The position numbers and the translations under genes are program-made. Of a stretch of DNA of 58,239 nucleotides, positions 1-8,588 are shown in pieces. The number at the start of each line of letters is the position of its first letter. The stretch's first letter is position 1. Source of the stretch: Lachnospiraceae bacterium (GTDB lineage: Bacteria; Bacillota; Clostridia; Lachnospirales; Lachnospiraceae); NCBI GenBank assembly GCA_900753305.1, contig CAADYR010000020.1, positions 1 to 58,239 on the forward strand. Direction: 5' to 3'. The notes under the pieces are model-generated. The model made no database searches. It was not told the origin of the DNA and saw nothing but the letters and a program-made list of their open reading frames with translations.

Positions 1-1302
1 AAAAAAATCGTAATCATCGGGGGTGGCCCTGCCGGTATGGCTGCCGCATTGGGAGCAGTAGAACAGGGAGTGGAACCGCAGGATATTCTCATATTGGAGA
101 GGGATGCGCAGTTGGGCGGTATTCTCAACCAGTGCATCCATAATGGATTTGGACTGCATACATTTAAAGAGGAACTGACAGGACCGGAGTATGCCAGTCG
201 TTACCGCAGACAGGTAGAGGCAAAGCAGATTCCGTATAAACTGCATACGATGGTCATGAGCCTGAGAAGTGGCAGGGGTGAAGATGGTTATGATAAAGAA
301 ATCATTGCTATGAATAAAGAGGATGGAATGTTGATGATCTATGCTAGGGCAGTCATTCTGGCAATGGGTTGCCGGGAAAGACCAAGAGGGGCTTTGAATA
401 TACCGGGTTATCGACCGGCGGGTATTTATTCAGCAGGAACTGCACAGTATTACGTTAATATTGAGGGCAAAATGCCCGGAAAAGAAGTTGTGATCCTAGG
501 TAGTGGAGATATTGGGCTGATCATGGCGAGACGTATGACCCTGGAAGGCGCACATGTACAGGCTGTAGCAGAGCTGATGCCCTATTCAGGAGGGCTAAAG
601 CGTAATATTGTCCAGTGTTTGCAGGACTATAACATTCCCCTTCTGCTAAGTCATACGGTAGTGGACATAGAAGGAAAAGACAGAGTAGAGGGTGTTACGA
701 TAGCGCAGGTCGATTCCAAGGGAAAACCGATCCCTGGTACAGAAATTCATTATGCATGTGATACCTTACTGCTTTCCTGTGGACTGATACCGGAGAATGA
801 GCTTTCTGTTGGCTGTGAGGTTGAACTGAGTCCGGTTACAGGAGGACCTGTTGTGAATGAGAGTCTGGAGACTACAATAGAAGGGGTGTTTGCCTGTGGT
901 AATGTGCTGCATGTGCATGATCTGGTGGATTATGTATCAGGAGAGGCAAAAGAGGCAGGCATGCGGGCAGCATCCTATTTAAGCCGGAATGCAGAGAATA
1001 CACAGTCACAGGAAATCGTACAGATTCATCCCGAAAATGGTGTAAGATATACTGTTCCTTCTGTTATCCGGCTGGCTCATATGAAGGATACCCAGACAGT
1101 ACGTTTCCGCGTAGGCAGGGAATACCGCAATGTTAAGGTATGTATTTATGCAGATGACAGACTGCTGCGTTCCTTACCTAAGAAGACAATGGCACCCGGT
1201 GAGATGGAGAATATCATTCTTATGAAAAAGGATATGGTCAGGGAAGATGGAACGGCTGTGGGTAGCATCCGAATTACGGTAGAAGAGGGAAAGGAGATGT
1301 GA
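1..1302 (+). CDS. FAD/NAD-dependent oxidoreductase of the glycerol operon (5' end cut by window)
   Basis: The frame is open from base 1. The dinucleotide-binding loop GGGPAGM is encoded at about bases 19-39, so the ATG at 37 lies inside the FAD-binding motif and is not the start; the true N-terminus is outside the window. A second Rossmann loop, GSGDIG, lies near bases 493-510. A C-terminal FAD-contact segment, FACGNVLHVHDLVDY, lies near 890-935. This is the two-dinucleotide-fold pyridine nucleotide-disulfide oxidoreductase type. The next genes are a small Cys-rich protein and glycerol kinase, an arrangement common in Clostridia where these proteins work with a GlpA-type glycerol-3-phosphate dehydrogenase. 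A role in passing electrons from glycerol-3-phosphate oxidation is therefore inferred. A GlpA homologue would be expected just upstream but cannot be seen. Confidence 0.88.
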   Translation, partial: KKIVIIGGGPAGMAAALGAVEQGVEPQDILILERDAQLGGILNQCIHNGFGLHTFKEELTGPEYASRYRRQVEAKQIPYKLHTMVMSLRSGRGEDGYDKEIIAMNKEDGMLMIYARAVILAMGCRERPRGALNIPGYRPAGIYSAGTAQYYVNIEGKMPGKEVVILGSGDIGLIMARRMTLEGAHVQAVAELMPYSGGLKRNIVQCLQDYNIPLLLSHTVVDIEGKDRVEGVTIAQVDSKGKPIPGTEIHYACDTLLLSCGLIPENELSVGCEVELSPVTGGPVVNESLETTIEGVFACGNVLHVHDLVDYVSGEAKEAGMRAASYLSRNAENTQSQEIVQIHPENGVRYTVPSVIRLAHMKDTQTVRFRVGREYRNVKVCIYADDRLLRSLPKKTMAPGEMENIILMKKDMVREDGTAVGSIRITVEEGKEM

Positions 1303-1307
1303 CACGT

Positions 1308-1682
1308 ATGTCAGAAATGGAAACGAGAGAATTGATATGTATAGGCTGTCCACTGGGGTGTCCTCTTACTGTAGAGATGGCAGAGGGGGAGGTTATATCG
1401 GTAACGGGCAACACCTGTCCGAATGGAGATCGTTATGCCAGAAAGGAAGTAACAGATCCGAGAAGGACTGTGACCAGTACTGTCAGAGTAGAGAATGGAG
1501 TCCTGCCTGTGGTATCAGTCAAGACTGCACAGGATATTCCTAAAAATAAAATATTTGACTGTATGCATAAATTAGCTACAATAAGAGTAACAGCACCTGT
1601 ACAGGAGGGAGATGTCATTGTAGAAAATATAGCCGATACGGGGGTTTCGGTAATTGCGACCAAGGACATCGCCAGAGTATAA
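1308..1682 (+). CDS. DUF1667-type small Cys-rich protein
   Basis: A protein of about 124 residues. Its N-terminus carries CIGCPLGC followed by a further Cys in GNTCPNG, a pattern able to hold a metal or Fe-S centre. It matches the DUF1667 family, which is almost always encoded beside glycerol-3-phosphate oxidoreductases and glpK in Clostridia. A GTG at 1299 overlaps the preceding stop, but the AAGGAG at 1291-1296 is only 2 bases from it and 11 bases from the ATG at 1308, so I chose the ATG. Role in electron transfer is inferred from the neighbours only. Confidence 0.82.
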   Translation: MSEMETRELICIGCPLGCPLTVEMAEGEVISVTGNTCPNGDRYARKEVTDPRRTVTSTVRVENGVLPVVSVKTAQDIPKNKIFDCMHKLATIRVTAPVQEGDVIVENIADTGVSVIATKDIARV

Positions 1683-1714
1683 GTACAGTCAGGAATTAAA
1701 CGGAGGATGAGGGT

Positions 1715-3214
1715 ATGCAGAGTAAACAATATATTATGGCACTGGATCAGGGTACGACCAGTTCACGTTGTATTCTTTTTGATAAGAACGGTAATATCAT
1801 CAGTATGGCACAGAAGGAGTTTGAACAGATATATCCAAAGCCAGGCTGGGTAGAGCACAATCCTATGGAGATATGGTCATCACAGCTTGCAGTTGCAACA
1901 GAAGCAATGGCTAAGGTGGGGGCAGATGCTTCTGATATTGCAGCTCTTGGCATTACCAATCAGAGAGAGACAACGATCGTATGGGATAAGAACACGGGAC
2001 TGCCTGTTTATAATGCAATCTGCTGGCAGTGCCACAGAACTGCAGATATGGTAGAGGAATTGGTGAAGGATGGTTTTGGAGAAGTGATCAGAGCCAAGAC
2101 AGGGCTTGTACCGGATGCGTATTTCAGCGCAACAAAGCTGGCGTGGATACTGGAAAATGTGGAAGGTGCCAGAGAGCGTGCAGAGGCGGGAGAACTGCTT
2201 TTTGGAACAGTGGACACCTGGCTGATCTGGAATCTGACGAAGGGACGTATCTTTGTAACGGATTACACGAATGCTTCCAGAACAATGCTTTATAATATCC
2301 ATGAAAAATGCTGGGATGAAGAATTGCTGGAGAAGCTGCGGATTCCACGCAGTATGCTTGCACAGGTAAAGCCCTCCAGTTGTGTATATGGCATGACGGA
2401 TGATGGATTGCTTGGTGGTGAGATCAAGATAGCAGGTGCGGCAGGTGACCAGCAGGCAGCGCTGTTTGGTCAGTGCTGTTTTGATGAAGGTGATGTGAAA
2501 AATACATATGGAACCGGCTGTTTCCTGCTTATGAATACGGGACACAGAGTAATTACTTCAGAGCATGGTCTTTTGACAACTATTGCTGCCAGCGATCAGG
2601 ATGAGCTTGAGTATGCACTGGAAGGCAGTGTATTCGTTGCAGGTGCAGCGATCCAGTGGCTGCGTGATGAGATGCGTATGCTTAAAAGTTCTTCTCAGTC
2701 AGAGGAATATGCCAAAGCTGTAGAAGATACCAATGGTGTGTATGTAGTGCCTGCTTTTACCGGACTGGGAGCGCCTTATTGGAACCAATATTGCAGAGGT
2801 ATGGTGGTAGGGATCACCAGAGGATGCAGTAAAGAGCATTTTATCAGAGCAACATTGGAATCCATTGCTTATCAGACCCACAGTGTTCTTCGTGCCATGG
2901 AACATGACACAGATGTCACAATTAAGAAGCTGCAAGTGGATGGAGGAGCCAGTGCCAATGATTTCCTGATGCAGTTTCAGGCTGATATCTTAAAAGGTGA
3001 CGTGTTAAGACCAAGCTGCATTGAAACAACAGCCCTTGGCGCAGCCTATCTGGCAGGGCTGGCGGTGGGTTACTGGAAAGACAGAGACGAGATACGGGAG
3101 AACTGGCAGTTATCCAGACGTTTCGTGCCGTCTATGGAAGAGGAGAGTCGCCAAAAGCGCCTTCACGGCTGGGATAAAGCAGTGAAATGCGCTTTGATGT
3201 GGCAGGAAGAATAA
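1715..3214 (+). CDS. glpK: glycerol kinase
   Basis: A 499-residue FGGY-family kinase that phosphorylates glycerol to sn-glycerol-3-phosphate with ATP in the cytoplasm. The N-terminal ATPase-fold motif LDQGTTSSR, the segment PGWVEHNPMEIW, the GAAGDQQAALFGQ block and GTGCFLLMNTG are all diagnostic of GlpK. Length equals the family norm of about 500. The start follows a GGAGG-like site (cggaggatgagggt) with good spacing. It is the last gene of the glycerol operon and ends only 2 bases from the stop of the convergent AraC-family gene. I see no hairpin terminator between them, so opposing transcripts probably overlap. Confidence 0.97.
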   Translation: MQSKQYIMALDQGTTSSRCILFDKNGNIISMAQKEFEQIYPKPGWVEHNPMEIWSSQLAVATEAMAKVGADASDIAALGITNQRETTIVWDKNTGLPVYNAICWQCHRTADMVEELVKDGFGEVIRAKTGLVPDAYFSATKLAWILENVEGARERAEAGELLFGTVDTWLIWNLTKGRIFVTDYTNASRTMLYNIHEKCWDEELLEKLRIPRSMLAQVKPSSCVYGMTDDGLLGGEIKIAGAAGDQQAALFGQCCFDEGDVKNTYGTGCFLLMNTGHRVITSEHGLLTTIAASDQDELEYALEGSVFVAGAAIQWLRDEMRMLKSSSQSEEYAKAVEDTNGVYVVPAFTGLGAPYWNQYCRGMVVGITRGCSKEHFIRATLESIAYQTHSVLRAMEHDTDVTIKKLQVDGGASANDFLMQFQADILKGDVLRPSCIETTALGAAYLAGLAVGYWKDRDEIRENWQLSRRFVPSMEEESRQKRLHGWDKAVKCALMWQEE

Positions 3215-3216
3215 AA

Positions 3217-4095
3217 TCAGTGTAACACTTTCGTATTCTGTAACCGATATTGCTTGGGCGTGATGTTCTTATATTTGCGGAAGGTCTTGATCATATGGCT
3301 GCAATCAGAGAAGCCTGTTTCCTGACTGATATAGGTCAGGTCATAATCTGAGAACAGCAGCAGATCTTCCGCTTTGGTCACGCGGATATATTCAATATAT
3401 TCTTTGCAGGAGCGGCCGTAAAGCTGGCGGAATTTTTTGGCAAAGAAGGAATAACTCATATTGCACATGGATGCCAGATCCTCTACTTTAAGAGGTTGGT
3501 TGGAATGTGCATCAATATATTCTGTGATTGTGTCTACAGAATTATCCTCTGGCTGGGTTGCCAGCATAGGAGGTGTATAACCGTGATCTCTCCAGATACG
3601 CACCATGGCAAGCAACAGGCAGGTCAGGGAAGCATGCATGGCAAGATTATAGCCGTAATTTCTGTGTTCGTATTCACGGGCACAGTTATACAGATAAGAT
3701 TCTATCGGATAACCGTTTAGACTTTCTTTGGAAAAATGGATAAAAGCCGGATTGTAATTGCCAACCTGCAGAATGGCAGATTTTAACTGTGGCATGATGC
3801 TGGAGTTATCATGAAACCGGTTCAGGTCAAATTTTAACACATAATAACGGCGGTGCTCTTTGGTCGTACCTCCAATAGAGTGGAGCTTTTTAGGCAGCAG
3901 CGCGATCATGTCACCGGGTTCGAGATGGTAGACATCCCGATCACAGGTCACATCTGTAGTTCCTTCTAATATATAGAGAACCTCCATGTAATGATGCCAG
4001 TGCTGATGCACAGGAAAGGCATGGATGTTGGTATCAAATATAAATGCCTCATAGGGTGAATTTAAGATATCTCCGTATTCAAATAAATTATGCAT
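3217..4095 (-). CDS. AraC-family transcriptional regulator with N-terminal cupin
   Basis: The N-terminal half contains HQHWHHYMEVLYILEG, typical of the sugar-sensing cupin domain of AraC regulators. The last ~100 residues hold two helix-turn-helix units (SYSFFAKKFRQLYG and YISQETGFSDCSHMIKTF) ending in ITPKQYR, the standard AraC DNA-binding domain. I place the start at 4095 because GGAGGG (4101-4106 on this strand) lies 5 bases upstream. A longer ATG at 4110 would put that site inside the gene. The gene faces away from the ABC exporter at 4257 and runs tail-to-tail with glpK, so it could control either. The ligand is unknown. Confidence 0.9.
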   Translation of the reverse strand: MHNLFEYGDILNSPYEAFIFDTNIHAFPVHQHWHHYMEVLYILEGTTDVTCDRDVYHLEPGDMIALLPKKLHSIGGTTKEHRRYYVLKFDLNRFHDNSSIMPQLKSAILQVGNYNPAFIHFSKESLNGYPIESYLYNCAREYEHRNYGYNLAMHASLTCLLLAMVRIWRDHGYTPPMLATQPEDNSVDTITEYIDAHSNQPLKVEDLASMCNMSYSFFAKKFRQLYGRSCKEYIEYIRVTKAEDLLLFSDYDLTYISQETGFSDCSHMIKTFRKYKNITPKQYRLQNTKVLH

Positions 4096-4110
4096 AATTT
4101 CCCTCCCCAT

Positions 4111-4256
4111 TACCGTTTATTGTACCATAGCCGTTTGAGCATATCCAGTGCGGCAGCAAAAAACAGATACCAAAAAATTATGAAAATCATTTACTAAAAT
4201 GACGAAAAAAGGTATCATAATAATGTGAAAACATTTGTTAATAAAGGGGTAAAATT
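4111..4256. promoter_or_regulatory. divergent intergenic region, AraC regulator / ABC exporter
   Basis: A 146-base AT-rich region separates two divergent starts. It contains the inverted pair gatacc (4166-4171) and ggtatc (4211-4216), about 40 bases apart. This could be a spaced regulator site, but the arms are short and chance is possible. An AAGGGG-like ribosome site precedes the ATG at 4257. I could not pick a convincing -35/-10 pair. Confidence 0.3.
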
Positions 4257-6053
4257 ATGGAAAAACAGGAAAAGGAAATTGTCTGGGAGCAGGAAGAACA
4301 GGATTTTCTGGATAATTTCAAAAGAAACAGCGGAAGCAGTATCAAGACGCTGCTTGGCTTGTATAAGGGGCATTATGTTTCGTTATTTTTCTCGGTGTTG
4401 TTCTTTTTTATCAAACATTCGCCGGTATGGATTCTGCCTATTGTAACATCCAATATTATCAATATTGCAACGAATCCGGATGAGAATGTTGTGAGGGATA
4501 TTTCGCTGAATGTAGCATTTATGTGTGTCATGATCATACAAAATGTCTTTTCCAATTATGTGCATGTCTATCTATATTCCAAGACTATCCGTAATATGGA
4601 ATGTAATCTGAGAAGTTCTCTGGTGCGCAAGCTCCAGCAGTTGTCCATATCCTATCATAATGCGATGCAGTCGGGACGATTACAGTCCAAGATCATGCGA
4701 GATGTGGAACAGATTGAGACACTTTCAAGACAGATATTTATTTCCGTATTGAGTATTATTATGAACATTGCAGTGGCTTTGGGTATCGTTGTGAGCAAGA
4801 GTCTGACGGTATTCGTATTTTTCGTGCTGACAGTTCCGGTTGCCGTAATTATCATGGTAGTATTTAAGAATAAGATCAAGCTTCATAACAGACAGTTCCG
4901 TAAGGATATGGAAGAGACTTCCGTACGGGTAATGGAGATGGTAGAACTGATTCCTGTCACCAGAGCGCATGCACTGGAGAGCACAGAGACGATGCGCATG
5001 CAGGAGCAGCTTGAAAATGTGGCAAAGAGTGGGTTGAAGCTGGATATCATTCAATCCTATTTCTCATCCATCAGTTGGGTGGCGTTTCAGGTATTTCAGG
5101 TGTTGTGTCTGGGCTTTACCGGTTATCTGGCTGCGCAGGGAGAGATCACAGTAGGTGAGGTCGTTATGTACCAGACCTATTTCTCCAGTATTGTTGCACA
5201 GGTATCCAGTATCATCACACTGCTTCCTACGATTGCCAAAGGTCTGGAATCTGTAGATTCTGTAGGAGATATTTTACTGAGTCATGATATAGAGGATAAT
5301 GACAGGAAAAGGAAGATCAAAGAAGTGCATGGCAACATTACCTTCGATGATGTCACCTTCCATTATCCGGACAGTGAAGAACCGGTTCTGTCACATTTTA
5401 ACCTCTCGATCAAGGAAGGTGAGACAATCGCCTTTGTAGGCGGTTCCGGTGCGGGCAAGACAACAGTACTCAATCTGGTAATTGGATTTATCAAAACAAC
5501 AGGCGGCAGAATCCTGATAGACGGACAGGATATGAATGAACTCAATCTCAAGAGCTTTAGACAGCATATCGCAGTTGTACCGCAGACCTCTATTCTTTTT
5601 ACAGGAACAATACGTGATAATATTACCTATGGTAAAGATGATATCAGCGAGGAAGAATTGCAGAAGGTTATTGATGCGGCAAACCTGCGTGAGTTCATTG
5701 ATTCCCTGCCGGATGGACTGGATTCCAAAATCACTGAGCATGGTAGCAATCTAAGCGGAGGGCAGAGACAGAGAATCTCCATAGCCAGAGCTTTCGTACG
5801 TGACCCAAGTATCCTGATACTGGATGAGGCGACTTCCGCACTGGACAGTATTTCTGAGAAGCAGATACAGACAGCAATTAATAATCTGGTAAAAGACAGA
5901 ACAACACTTATCGTAGCACACAGACTCTCTACTATAAGAGATGCTGACAAAATTGCAGTGATCGGACATGGTGGTCTGGAAGAATTTGGAACTTATGAAG
6001 AGCTGATGGCCAAAAAGGGTAAATTCTATGAATTGAAAGAATTGCAGATGTAG
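4257..6053 (+). CDS. ABC exporter, fused membrane and ATPase domains
   Basis: A 598-residue half-transporter. Residues about 30-330 form a six-helix exporter-type membrane domain (type I ABC exporter fold). The nucleotide-binding domain follows, with Walker A GGSGAGKTT near residue 395, signature LSGGQ near 498, Walker B ILILDEATSALD near 520 and the H-loop VAHR. All ATPase residues are intact, so it should work as a homodimer or pair with a partner. No second half-transporter lies beside it. The divergent AraC regulator may control it. Substrate cannot be read from the sequence; lipid, peptide or drug export are all possible. Confidence 0.93.
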   Translation: MEKQEKEIVWEQEEQDFLDNFKRNSGSSIKTLLGLYKGHYVSLFFSVLFFFIKHSPVWILPIVTSNIINIATNPDENVVRDISLNVAFMCVMIIQNVFSNYVHVYLYSKTIRNMECNLRSSLVRKLQQLSISYHNAMQSGRLQSKIMRDVEQIETLSRQIFISVLSIIMNIAVALGIVVSKSLTVFVFFVLTVPVAVIIMVVFKNKIKLHNRQFRKDMEETSVRVMEMVELIPVTRAHALESTETMRMQEQLENVAKSGLKLDIIQSYFSSISWVAFQVFQVLCLGFTGYLAAQGEITVGEVVMYQTYFSSIVAQVSSIITLLPTIAKGLESVDSVGDILLSHDIEDNDRKRKIKEVHGNITFDDVTFHYPDSEEPVLSHFNLSIKEGETIAFVGGSGAGKTTVLNLVIGFIKTTGGRILIDGQDMNELNLKSFRQHIAVVPQTSILFTGTIRDNITYGKDDISEEELQKVIDAANLREFIDSLPDGLDSKITEHGSNLSGGQRQRISIARAFVRDPSILILDEATSALDSISEKQIQTAINNLVKDRTTLIVAHRLSTIRDADKIAVIGHGGLEEFGTYEELMAKKGKFYELKELQM

Positions 6054-6076
6054 GTTTAAAACCAGATAAAATTTGC

Positions 6077-6105
6077 TTGACACATTGTAAGAAGTATTGT
6101 AAAAT
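6077..6105 (+). promoter_or_regulatory. promoter of the tRNA-Phe/tRNA-Gly(TCC) pair
   Basis: TTGACA at 6077-6082, a 17-base spacer and TAAAAT at 6100-6105 form a near-consensus sigma-A promoter. The -10 box ends 27 bases before the first tRNA base at 6133. Confidence 0.8.
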
Positions 6106-6132
6106 ACAGCTTGTCGTTGACAATGTGTCGAT

Positions 6133-6205
<73 letters not shown>

Positions 6206-6209
6206 CTTT

Positions 6210-6280
6210 GCGGGTGTAGTTCAATGGTAGAACACCAGCCTTCCAAGCTGGATACGTGGGTTCGATTCCCATCACCCGCT
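6210..6280 (+). tRNA. tRNA-Gly (TCC)
   Basis: A 71-base cloverleaf. The acceptor GCGGGTG pairs with CACCCGC, discriminator T. The anticodon stem CCAGC/GCTGG carries loop CTTCCAA with anticodon TCC. It lies 4 bases after tRNA-Phe, so the two are co-transcribed. Confidence 0.97.
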
Positions 6281-6336
6281 TTGATTATGTACATAAAAGT
6301 GCCATAATTTGTACTTATAAAAAAACAAAAATTTTG

Positions 6337-6365
6337 TTGACAAACTATGTGAAATCATGTATGAT
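6337..6365 (+). promoter_or_regulatory. promoter of tRNA-Gly(GCC)
   Basis: TTGACA at 6337-6342, a 17-base spacer and TATGAT at 6360-6365. It lies between the second and third tRNA genes, so the third has its own promoter. Confidence 0.75.
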
Positions 6366-6395
6366 AATCAAGTCGGTTGAGTTAATACGACATAT

Positions 6396-6468
6396 GCGAT
6401 AGTGGCGTAGTTGGTAACGCGCGACCTTGCCAAGGTCGAGACCGCGGGTTCGAGCCCCGTCTATCGCT
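6396..6468 (+). tRNA. tRNA-Gly (GCC)
   Basis: A 73-base cloverleaf. The acceptor GCGATAG pairs with CTATCGC, discriminator T. The anticodon stem CGACC/GGTCG carries loop TTGCCAA with anticodon GCC. The T-arm is GCGGG-TTCGAGC-CCCGT. It is the second glycine isoacceptor of this cluster. Confidence 0.96.
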
Positions 6469-6597
6469 CTCAGAGACATTTTAATATTGATGACAGAGTA
6501 CAGTCGATAAACAATCATTAAGACAAAACTTAATGAACAGAATTAAAATAGGTTATGTCGCAGCGGGTTTAACTCGCTATTCGCTCTCTCAATAACG

Positions 6598-6638
6598 CCC
6601 GCAGGTTTATGGAAACATGGATTTGCGGGTCTCTTTTT
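6598..6638 (+). terminator. probable intrinsic terminator after the tRNA cluster
   Basis: CCCGCA (6598-6603) pairs with TGCGGG (6624-6629) and is followed by TCTCTTTTT. The stem is short and the loop long (20 bases). Between the last tRNA (6468) and this hairpin I see no gene in about 130 AT-rich bases. Confidence 0.5.
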
Positions 6639-6653
6639 GTCTCACCAGTTCAG

Positions 6654-6843
6654 CCATATAGCCGGGCAAATGCGATTGTGCTTGCACAAATGAGCATTTG
6701 CCCGACTATATGGACTGAGCGCCACGTTCATGAGCAATCCGCCTGCGACAGCAGGCTTTGGAACGCGGAGCGCGAGATTGCGAATGGCGCGACTGAACGA
6801 GCCACGCCACCACCATGGACATGCCTCAACGGCGCAGCTCGTT
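6654..6843. repeat. GC-rich nested-palindrome element
   Basis: The block is clearly more GC-rich than its flanks and full of inverted repeats. Arms at 6654-6673 and 6694-6713 match at 19 of 20 positions as an inverted repeat, and the loop holds a perfect small hairpin (ttgtgc/gcacaa, 6676-6689). Next comes a nested set: gcgcca 6719-6724 with tggcgc 6785-6790, gcaatc 6734-6739 with gattgc 6776-6781, and gcctgc 6741-6746 with gcaggc 6751-6756. Last, aacgagc 6796-6802 pairs with gctcgtt 6837-6843. An open frame runs through it into murI but has no start signal. It may be a dispersed palindromic repeat or a structured RNA. Confidence 0.6.
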
Positions 6844-6881
6844 GGGCGTACCTCTTCTTATACAAAAACAGGAGAATTATA

Positions 6882-7664
6882 ATGAATATTGGAATCTTTG
6901 ACTCAGGAATCGGTGGAATGTCTGTCCTTCACCAGGCGCTCACCACCCTTCCTCATGAAAACTATATATTTTACGCAGACACCGACCATGTTCCTTACGG
7001 AACCAAGACCAAAGAACAGGTCATATCCTATGTAGATGAAATGGTACAATTTATGATCGCCCATGACTGCAAAGCAGTAGTTATTGCCTGCAATACTGCC
7101 ACTTCTGTAGCTGCTTCCATTATGCGCAGGAAATATCAGATCCCCATTATAGGAATCGAACCTGCTGTGAAACCGGCAGTAGAACAGAGCAAAGGGCGTC
7201 GTGTCATGGTCGTAGCTACTCCTTTAACGATACATGAAGAAAAACTTAAGAATCTGGTGCATAGAGTGGATAATGCACATCATGTAGATTTGCTGCCGTT
7301 GCCTGAACTGGTGACTTTTGCAGAGAGAGAAGAATTTGACTCGCCGCTGGTTGAGGCGTATTTACGTGATCAATTATCTCCGTATGATCTTTCTGCTTAT
7401 GGAGAACTGGTGTTGGGGTGTACACATTTTAATTATTTTAAGGACAGTTTCCGTAAAATCCTGCCATCGCAGGTGCAGATCATTGATGGCAACGCAGGAA
7501 CCGTTAACCAGTTAAAGCGTGTGCTGGAGCAAAAAAAACAGTTAGAGCAATTACATGGGAATGTAAGATATTTTACATCGGGCAGAGAAATTGTGACAAA
7601 AGAGCAGCTTGCCAGGATGGACCGGCTTCATGCCAGATTGGAAGAAATGTCACACATAGAGTAG
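6882..7664 (+). CDS. murI: glutamate racemase
   Basis: A 260-residue cofactor-independent enzyme that interconverts L- and D-glutamate for peptidoglycan synthesis. Motifs: N-terminal DSGIGGMSVL, the first catalytic Cys in ACNTATS and the second in LGCTHF. Length is normal for MurI. The frame is open back to 6609, but the start is at 6882: AGGAGAATTATA directly precedes the ATG, and the upstream extension is non-homologous and lies in the palindrome element. It is transcribed alone and ends at a strong hairpin. Confidence 0.95.
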   Translation: MNIGIFDSGIGGMSVLHQALTTLPHENYIFYADTDHVPYGTKTKEQVISYVDEMVQFMIAHDCKAVVIACNTATSVAASIMRRKYQIPIIGIEPAVKPAVEQSKGRRVMVVATPLTIHEEKLKNLVHRVDNAHHVDLLPLPELVTFAEREEFDSPLVEAYLRDQLSPYDLSAYGELVLGCTHFNYFKDSFRKILPSQVQIIDGNAGTVNQLKRVLEQKKQLEQLHGNVRYFTSGREIVTKEQLARMDRLHARLEEMSHIE

Positions 7665-7689
7665 AAATGTGAAAAGGTTATTATAAAGG

Positions 7690-7733
7690 AAAACCGGGAT
7701 GTTACACAACAGGTGTATATCCCGGTTTTTTAT
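7690..7733. terminator. intrinsic terminator between murI and the convergent ABC operon
   Basis: AAAACCGGGA (7690-7699) pairs perfectly with TCCCGGTTTT (7720-7729), followed by more T on the plus strand. It sits between convergent genes and probably also serves the minus-strand operon, although its T-tract there is shorter. Confidence 0.85.
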
Positions 7734-7745
7734 ATGCCTCAATAA

Positions 7746-8588
7746 TTATTCCAGATTTAATTTACTGGTCATCATATGGATGTTGATGAAATACATGGCA
7801 ATAGCAATAATGATCGTAATGACAAAAACGATGATAAAGGTTGGCATCATGATGCTCATCATTGGCAGGGTTTTGCCGGAAGCAGATGCTATGATAAGTT
7901 TGCTGTAGGTTGGAAGCATGGCAATATAGGTTACGAACTGCATGATCATGGTAACGATAAAGTAGGCAAGAATCGCTCCAAGGATACGGTGTCTGGTGTA
8001 GAATTGTCCCAGACTTACGCATCCCAGTATAATGCTGGGACCGGTAATGCAGCCAATAATACAGTAGATCAGCATAAATGCACAGTACTGGACCAGACCA
8101 ATCCCCAATTCCTGCTGGAACTCAGTATTGATCAGAGCCAGGGAAAATGATCCTGCATAATGTGCAGAGCCCGAATTAACAACAGCGGCAATGATAACAG
8201 CGCCATATATTATAAGGGATAATATGATGCTTACCATGCACAGAAGCTGGATCAGGCATGCTGACAGAGTCTTGGCGCCTACCAACTGACGTGCGGATAC
8301 AGGTAAAGTATGTGTCAGATATCCTTCATCGGTGTAACATGATTTGTAGAAACGAATAGCTATGATCAGGCTTGTTCCAAAGCTGCATACGATCAGTCCA
8401 AGATAGTAGATCAGGATAGAACCTATCAGCATAAAGAGTGAATAGCTGTTATTCACCTGATCGAAGTCAAAGTTAATGGAAACTACCATTAAGGAAGAGA
8501 TAAGGGTTGTTCCAACCAGAACAGCAAGCATGATCAGGAACTGACGACTAAGATTTTTCCATTCATATTTCATTAATTTGCTTAACAT
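7746..8588 (-). CDS. ABC transporter permease (GntR-linked efflux type)
   Basis: A 280-residue protein with about six hydrophobic segments. It begins MLSKLMKYEWKNLSRQF, a start typical of ABC-2-like permeases of YtrB-type systems in Clostridia. Its start overlaps the end of the ATPase gene by 7 bases, indicating translational coupling. With the ATPase and the GntR regulator it forms a three-gene operon. Systems of this type respond to cell-envelope stress or antimicrobial peptides in Firmicutes; the substrate here is unknown. Confidence 0.85.
   Translation of the reverse strand: MLSKLMKYEWKNLSRQFLIMLAVLVGTTLISSLMVVSINFDFDQVNNSYSLFMLIGSILIYYLGLIVCSFGTSLIIAIRFYKSCYTDEGYLTHTLPVSARQLVGAKTLSACLIQLLCMVSIILSLIIYGAVIIAAVVNSGSAHYAGSFSLALINTEFQQELGIGLVQYCAFMLIYCIIGCITGPSIILGCVSLGQFYTRHRILGAILAYFIVTMIMQFVTYIAMLPTYSKLIIASASGKTLPMMSIMMPTFIIVFVITIIIAIAMYFINIHMMTSKLNLE

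Noticed and set aside
6117..6122. Second TTGACA just before tRNA-Phe
   Set aside because: Only 10 bases from the mature tRNA end with no -10 box; the promoter at 6077-6105 fits better.
6609..6881. In-frame N-terminal extension of murI
   Set aside because: No ribosome site, crosses the palindrome element, and MurI homology starts at the ATG at 6882 after AGGAGAAT.
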